Below are positions 5,739 through 8,917 of a stretch of DNA of 8,917 bases, in pieces. The notes beneath the pieces are model-generated. The model saw only the letters and a list, made by a program, of their open reading frames with translations. It did no database searches and was not told where the DNA came from. Origin of the DNA: CANHEE01 sp043777755 (GTDB lineage: Bacteria; Bacteroidota; Bacteroidia; Chitinophagales; Saprospiraceae); NCBI GenBank assembly GCA_043777755.1, contig JAYWHK010000182.1, forward strand, positions 1 to 8,917, given 5' to 3'. The position numbers and the translations under genes were made by a program. How positions within the stretch are numbered: the stretch's first letter is position 1; each line of letters begins with the position of its first letter.

Positions 5739-6458
5739 ATGAAAGAATTAATCAAGAAAATAATCAAAGCCATTCCTTACGATTTTACGTTAAATCAAAA
5801 ATACGATACACAAACCAAGAAAATTATCAAAAAAGTGCTTCATTCAACTGCCAATTGTGTTGATGTTGGTTGTCATAAAGGCGAAGTCTTGGACATCATC
5901 AGGGCGGCATCACCTGAAGGAAAACACTTTGGTTTTGAGCCAATTCCGATGCTTTGCGATAAGCTAAAAGCAAAATACCAAGGGACAAACTGCGAAATCA
6001 TCGATGTTGCACTCAGCAATGTAAAAGGAACAGCAACTTTTAATTATGTTGTTTCTAATCCTTCCTACAGTGGTTTGAAAAAACGCCAATACGACAAACC
6101 AAACGAAATTGATACAACTATTGAGGTCAAAACCAATCTTTTAGACAATATTATTCCAGAAAACATCAAAATTGATTTGATAAAAATTGATGTCGAAGGT
6201 GGCGAATTGTTGGTGTTGGAAGGGGCAACAGCACTACTAAAACGCTGCCGACCTGTTGTCGTTTTTGAACATGGCTTGGGTGCATCTGATTTTTACGGCT
6301 CTACACCTGACAAAATTTTTCAACTTTTTGAAAGCTGTGGCATGAACATTTCTTTGATGGAACGCTACCTCAAAGATCAAAAACCATTCACTGCCAGTGA
6401 ATTTGAAGAACAATATTACAAAAAATTAAACTACTATTTTATTGCTTATTTTTCATAA
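5739..6458 (+). CDS. FkbM-family SAM-dependent methyltransferase
   Basis: A 239-residue class I methyltransferase. Motif I is CVDVGCHKGEVL (40-51), which binds S-adenosylmethionine. GFEPIP (65-70) ends the second strand and contains the acidic residue expected to hold the ribose. The FkbM signature IDLIKIDVEGGELLVLEGA (145-163) and the strand VVVFEHG (173-179) follow. There is no signal peptide or membrane helix, so the enzyme is cytoplasmic. FkbM relatives mostly O-methylate hydroxyls of sugars or polyketides, and in Bacteroidota are common in surface-glycan gene groups. The substrate cannot be read from this sequence. No glycosyltransferase is in the window, but the alpha/alpha-barrel-like protein two genes on would fit a glycan context. 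A role in modifying the nearby peptides is unlikely, because a strong terminator separates them. The ATG at 5739 precedes a Lys-rich amphipathic segment. Confidence 0.88.
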   Translation: MKELIKKIIKAIPYDFTLNQKYDTQTKKIIKKVLHSTANCVDVGCHKGEVLDIIRAASPEGKHFGFEPIPMLCDKLKAKYQGTNCEIIDVALSNVKGTATFNYVVSNPSYSGLKKRQYDKPNEIDTTIEVKTNLLDNIIPENIKIDLIKIDVEGGELLVLEGATALLKRCRPVVVFEHGLGASDFYGSTPDKIFQLFESCGMNISLMERYLKDQKPFTASEFEEQYYKKLNYYFIAYFS

Positions 6459-6473
6459 AAAATACTATTTTTG
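6442..6473 (+). promoter_or_regulatory. Candidate promoter of the Bro-N/DinD-like gene
   Basis: TTG at 6442-6444 is followed after 21 bases by TATTTTTG (6466-6473), an exact TAnnTTTG match. Transcription would start near 6480, so the leader before the ATG at 6488 would be very short. The -33 box lies inside the last codons of the FkbM gene; that gene and this one may still be co-transcribed. Confidence 0.5.
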
Positions 6474-6487
6474 CACTCTACAATTCT

Positions 6488-7330
6488 ATGAAAATGGCTG
6501 AACAAGATACAAGCATTACCCTTTTTGAAAGTAAAAAAATTCGTCGTGTCTATGACGAAAAAAGCGATACGTGGTATTTTTCGCTGGTGGATATTGTGGA
6601 AGCACTCAGCGATTCGAAAAATCCAACGGATTATTTGAAAAAATTAAGAAAAAGAGATGCAGAACTCGCAAGCTACATAGGGACAAATTGTCCCCAGGTA
6701 GAAATGGAAACAGAGTCTGGTAAAAAACGAAAAACCTTGTCTGGCACAGCACAAGATATTCTCCGATTGGTACAGTCCATTCCTTCACCGAAGGCAGAAC
6801 CTTTCAAAATTTGGTTGGCAAAAGTTGGTCAAGAGCGGATGCAAGAAATTGCTGATCCTTCGCAAGCCTTAGATAGGGCAAGAGAAAATTGGCAACGCCT
6901 CGGACGCAGCGAAAAATGGATTCAGCAGCGCATGACAGGGCAAGAAACACGCAACAAATTGACCGATTATTGGAAAGAAAGTGGTGTGGAAAAATCAGAA
7001 GAGTTTGCTTTTTTGACCAATATAATACATCAAGAATGGACAGGATTGAGTGTGAAACAGCACAAAGAACTCAAAACACTCAAATCTCAAAACTTACGTG
7101 ACCACATGAGCGAAGCCGAACTAATCTTTACTGCCTTAGCCGAACTTTCGACCCGACAAATCGCTGAAACAGATGAAGCAAAAGGCTTGATAGAAAATGC
7201 TGTTGCCAGTAAAAAAGGTGGCTCAATTGCTCGTGACGCTCGCTTTGCTTTGGAGGAAAAAACAGGTAAAAACGTCATTAGCAATGAAAATTTCTTAGCA
7301 CCTAAGAAAGAAAATAAAAAACTGGATTAG
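6488..7330 (+). CDS. Bro-N domain, DinD-like DNA-damage/antirepressor-type protein
   Basis: A 280-residue soluble protein. Residues about 10-125 form a Bro-N domain: ITLFESKKIRRVYDE and WYFSLVDIVEALSDS at the start, and LRLVQSIPSPKAEPFKIWLAKV (92-113) at the end, as in phage antirepressors. The second half (about 150-272) has the layout of E. coli DinD, with RNKLTDYWKESGVEKSEEFA, a GLSVKQHKELK segment, an HMSEAEL block (206-212) and a closing ARDARFALEEKTG. Bro-N domains bind DNA, and E. coli DinD is an SOS-induced inhibitor of RecA filaments. Which role applies here cannot be read directly. No LexA-like box is recognisable at the promoter. No other phage gene is present, so it is probably a resident chromosomal copy rather than part of a prophage. 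The ATG at 6494 is an equally good start. It sits 29 bases after the FkbM gene. Confidence 0.82.
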   Translation: MKMAEQDTSITLFESKKIRRVYDEKSDTWYFSLVDIVEALSDSKNPTDYLKKLRKRDAELASYIGTNCPQVEMETESGKKRKTLSGTAQDILRLVQSIPSPKAEPFKIWLAKVGQERMQEIADPSQALDRARENWQRLGRSEKWIQQRMTGQETRNKLTDYWKESGVEKSEEFAFLTNIIHQEWTGLSVKQHKELKTLKSQNLRDHMSEAELIFTALAELSTRQIAETDEAKGLIENAVASKKGGSIARDARFALEEKTGKNVISNENFLAPKKENKKLD

Positions 7331-7347
7331 CCTAAAATAATTTTACT

Positions 7348-8409
7348 ATTCAAGAATCTAACAAACCATACTACCCTACCCTACTTTGGCTCAAAAATAG
7401 TTTTGATGCCAGTAATCGCAAAGGTTCGTCCGCTTATTTTTCTTTGCTAAGGCATTGGAAATCAGGTGGTTGGGCAGCGGCTTATCCCGAAACAACGGGC
7501 TATATCATCGAAACTTTTTTGGATTATCACGCACAGACAAGCGAGCAATGGCTCTATGATTATGCCATAGAAGCTGCGGAATGGATTTGTACTTTACAAA
7601 AAAAAAATGGTGCATTGCCAGAAGGTTTGGGCGAAAATGGTGAAGAGAGTGTTTTCAATACAGGCATGATGCTTTTTGGACTGAATCGAGCATATATTTT
7701 AACAGGAAATAAAAAATTTAAGAAGACCATCGAAAAAGCAGTCGATTGGTTGATGTCTATTCTGGAAAATGATTTTTCTTGGAAAAAAGGAGCTTACACA
7801 AAAGGCTATGTTCCAAGCTATTATACAAGGGTCGTTTGGGCAGTTTTAGAATCCAATAAAATATTACAAAATGCTGATATTCAACAAAATATGATAAAAG
7901 CATTGGCTTTTTACAAAGCATTGGTGAATGAAAATCACAGCATAAAAAATTGGGCTTTTGAAGCACAAAAACCAGCTTATACACATACCATCGCATACAC
8001 GCAACGGGGTTTTTTGGAATGTGGCAACTTGCTCAACGACCAAGAAAGTATAGAAATCGCTAAGAATATTGCCTTAAAAATCAGCGATTTATTAGAAAAA
8101 AATGGAAAAATTGCTGGTACTTACGATGAGTCTTGGAATCCCAATCATCGCTACATTTGCCTAACAGGTAATGCCCAGCTGAGTCTAAATACTGCCCGTC
8201 TTTTTGAAATTACCAACGATGATTTTTATTTTATTTTAGCAAAAAAAATATTTAAAACTGTCGAAAATGCGCCTTCTCGACTTCCCTTAAAAGGTTATCG
8301 TGGCGGCATTGCTGGCTCATATCCTGCTTGGGGCGATTACCGAAAAATGAGTTATCCGAATTGGGCTGCAAAATTTTGGTTAGATGCGTTTTTAAAAGTA
8401 GGCAAGTAG
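7348..8409 (+). CDS. Alpha/alpha-barrel-like protein, possible glycan enzyme; no standard start codon
   Basis: An open frame running from just after TAA at 7333-7335 to TAG at 8407-8409. From an ATT at 7348 it gives 353 residues; the first conventional start, TTG at 7444, gives 321. I prefer the longer form because the stretch before the TTG (Trp-Leu-Lys-Asn-Ser-Phe-Asp, then Gly-Ser-Ser-Ala-Tyr-Phe) reads as real protein and runs smoothly into GWAAAYPETTGYIIETFLDY (41-60). Repeated helical hairpins follow, with aromatic/Gly turns such as GALPEGLGENG and GKIAGTYDESW, ending YPNWAAKFWLDAFL. This resembles the six-hairpin (alpha/alpha)6 barrels of uronate epimerase-like, glycosidase-like and terpene cyclase-like proteins seen in polysaccharide loci. 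No catalytic residues can be named. There is no signal peptide. The missing ATG may mean a rare ATT start, loss of the 5' end after a rearrangement beside the Bro-N gene, or a sequence error. Confidence 0.65.
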   Translation: MQESNKPYYPTLLWLKNSFDASNRKGSSAYFSLLRHWKSGGWAAAYPETTGYIIETFLDYHAQTSEQWLYDYAIEAAEWICTLQKKNGALPEGLGENGEESVFNTGMMLFGLNRAYILTGNKKFKKTIEKAVDWLMSILENDFSWKKGAYTKGYVPSYYTRVVWAVLESNKILQNADIQQNMIKALAFYKALVNENHSIKNWAFEAQKPAYTHTIAYTQRGFLECGNLLNDQESIEIAKNIALKISDLLEKNGKIAGTYDESWNPNHRYICLTGNAQLSLNTARLFEITNDDFYFILAKKIFKTVENAPSRLPLKGYRGGIAGSYPAWGDYRKMSYPNWAAKFWLDAFLKVGK

Positions 8410-8418
8410 AGAAAACAG

Positions 8419-8435
8419 TTTGCAAGATGTGCAAA
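8419..8435 (+). terminator. Weak hairpin after the alpha/alpha-barrel gene
   Basis: TTTGCA (8419-8424) and TGCAAA (8430-8435) pair across a five-base loop, and a short pyrimidine run (tttcttt) follows at 8439-8445. The stem is short and the T-run is broken, so this is a weak terminator candidate at best. It starts nine bases after the stop codon. Confidence 0.3.
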
Positions 8436-8471
8436 TAGTTTCTTTATAAAAGTAAAAAATTGTGAAAAAAA

Positions 8472-8502
8472 TTGCATATTTATGAAAAATATGATACTTT
8501 TG
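8472..8502 (+). promoter_or_regulatory. Promoter of the small-protein operon
   Basis: TTG at 8472-8474, a 20-base gap and TACTTTTG (8495-8502) match the Bacteroidota promoter consensus at every defined position. Transcription should start near 8508, about 19 bases before the ATG at 8527. This is the cleanest promoter in the window. Confidence 0.6.
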
Positions 8503-8526
8503 TAAAATAAAAATTCTATTTCAATA

Positions 8527-8715
8527 ATGAATATTATCGAAGCAAAACAAAATCGTTACCGAATTTTATTACAACAGTTAGAAATAATGAGGCTTTATCC
8601 TGACGAATTTATTGAAAAATTAGGCGGAGAAAAAGCATTTCGAGAAAAAGTAGATGAAATTTTAGATGAAATGAATGAGGTCAAAAATTTTATTAAAAAA
8701 AGTCTAAATAAATGA
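8527..8715 (+). CDS. Small charged helical protein of unknown function (62 aa)
   Basis: A 62-residue protein I do not recognise. It is rich in Glu, Lys, Ile and Leu with no Cys and no hydrophobic segment, and is predicted by eye to be almost wholly helical. The first half, KQNRYRILLQQLEIMRLYPD (7-26), leads into a Gly-Gly turn (34-35). The second half, KAFREKVDEILDEMNEVKNF (36-55), has heptad-like spacing that would suit a coiled coil or a helical bundle. It has its own well-matched promoter and overlaps the next gene by four bases (ATGA at 8712-8715), so the two are translationally coupled. That arrangement is common for toxin-antitoxin pairs and for obligate protein partners. I do not claim a toxin function, because neither product shows a known toxin motif. 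Confidence 0.72.
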   Translation: MNIIEAKQNRYRILLQQLEIMRLYPDEFIEKLGGEKAFREKVDEILDEMNEVKNFIKKSLNK

Positions 8716-8917
8716 AAAAGCACAAAATTTTTTTTGAAAAATACAATGAAATTACTAATGATAATGAGCGTATGATATTTATGCGTGGTTATATGCTAAG
8801 TCTTTCGCCAAAGCAGTTGCAACTTTTTTTCAGCGTAAACGCTAAAAATGCTATTAATGCTATCCGTGACCTAAGCATAGGTTCATTGGAAGATAAACAA
8901 ACAGCACTCAGTATGAT
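8712..8917 (+). CDS. Start of an unrecognised protein, coupled to the 62-residue gene (partial)
   Basis: The ATG at 8712-8714 overlaps the preceding stop (ATGA) and the frame stays open to the window edge, giving 68 visible residues. It begins Met-Lys-Lys-His-Lys-Ile-Phe-Phe-Glu-Lys-Tyr. A helical stretch, NERMIFMRGYMLSLSPKQLQ (18-37), follows, then FFSVNAKNAINAIRDLS (39-55). There is no signal peptide or membrane segment. The alternation of charged and hydrophobic residues is that of a soluble helical protein. Codon choice (A/T-rich third positions) matches the partner gene. The four-base overlap argues for a fixed stoichiometry with the 62-residue protein. The family cannot be named from this fragment. 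Confidence 0.65.
   Translation, partial: MKKHKIFFEKYNEITNDNERMIFMRGYMLSLSPKQLQLFFSVNAKNAINAIRDLSIGSLEDKQTALSM

Noticed and set aside
5645..5863. 72-codon plus-strand frame overlapping the FkbM start
   Set aside because: It starts in the terminator and overlaps a well-supported methyltransferase in another frame.
5739..6458. FkbM methyltransferase as a modifying enzyme for the neighbouring peptides
   Set aside because: A strong terminator and a separate promoter-like box lie between them, and FkbM enzymes typically act on sugars or small-molecule hydroxyls.
6488..8409. Prophage or mobile element around the Bro-N gene
   Set aside because: No integrase, structural phage gene, terminal repeats or tRNA target was found.

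Overview
The window looks like a chromosomal segment of a low-GC member of the Bacteroidota, probably of the Cytophagales type. Four things point that way. Promoter-like boxes match the Bacteroidota pattern (TTG or TTTG, about 20 bases, then TAnnTTTG). Start codons are preceded by A/T-rich leaders rather than clear Shine-Dalgarno sites. A periplasmic TPR histidine kinase of the HisKA_2 type is encoded beside a LytTR response regulator. Small peptides carry a double-glycine leader. The phylum call is fairly safe; the order is inference.

Layout. Positions 1-60 are the tail of an unrecognised gene. Positions 119-1842 hold a two-gene plus-strand unit: a YdcF/ElyC-type DUF218 membrane protein and a periplasmic di-haem cytochrome c peroxidase. 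Positions 1845-5660 form the most distinctive block. On the minus strand lie a TPR sensor kinase (ATG at 3770), a 62-residue double-glycine peptide and a LytTR response regulator (start 5066). On the plus strand, divergent from the regulator, is a second double-glycine peptide (5329-5568), whose core contains four copies of a Tyr/Cys-Ala-Pro-Gln-Gln octapeptide. Positions 5739-8409 hold an FkbM methyltransferase, a Bro-N/DinD-like protein and an alpha/alpha-barrel-like protein with no ordinary start codon. Positions 8527-8917 hold a promoter, a 62-residue helical protein and an ATGA-overlapping second gene that leaves the window.

How the block may work. The kinase and regulator are the two halves of a two-component system, and they enclose or adjoin two secreted-peptide precursors. 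The gap between regulator and second peptide carries two exact 15-bp direct repeats and a degenerate third, at 21-22 bp periodicity. That is the geometry of LytTR operators. They sit just upstream of a candidate plus-strand promoter and overlap a candidate minus-strand promoter. The model, which is inference, is that the regulator activates the repeat peptide and adjusts its own expression, while the kinase senses the peptide or a related periplasmic cue. No leader peptidase, ABC exporter or modification enzyme is in the window, so any maturation machinery must be elsewhere.

No intergenic gap exceeds 300 bases. The two large ones (4041-4280 and 5067-5328) are described as regulatory regions. 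I found no tRNA, rRNA, CRISPR array, insertion sequence or replication origin.
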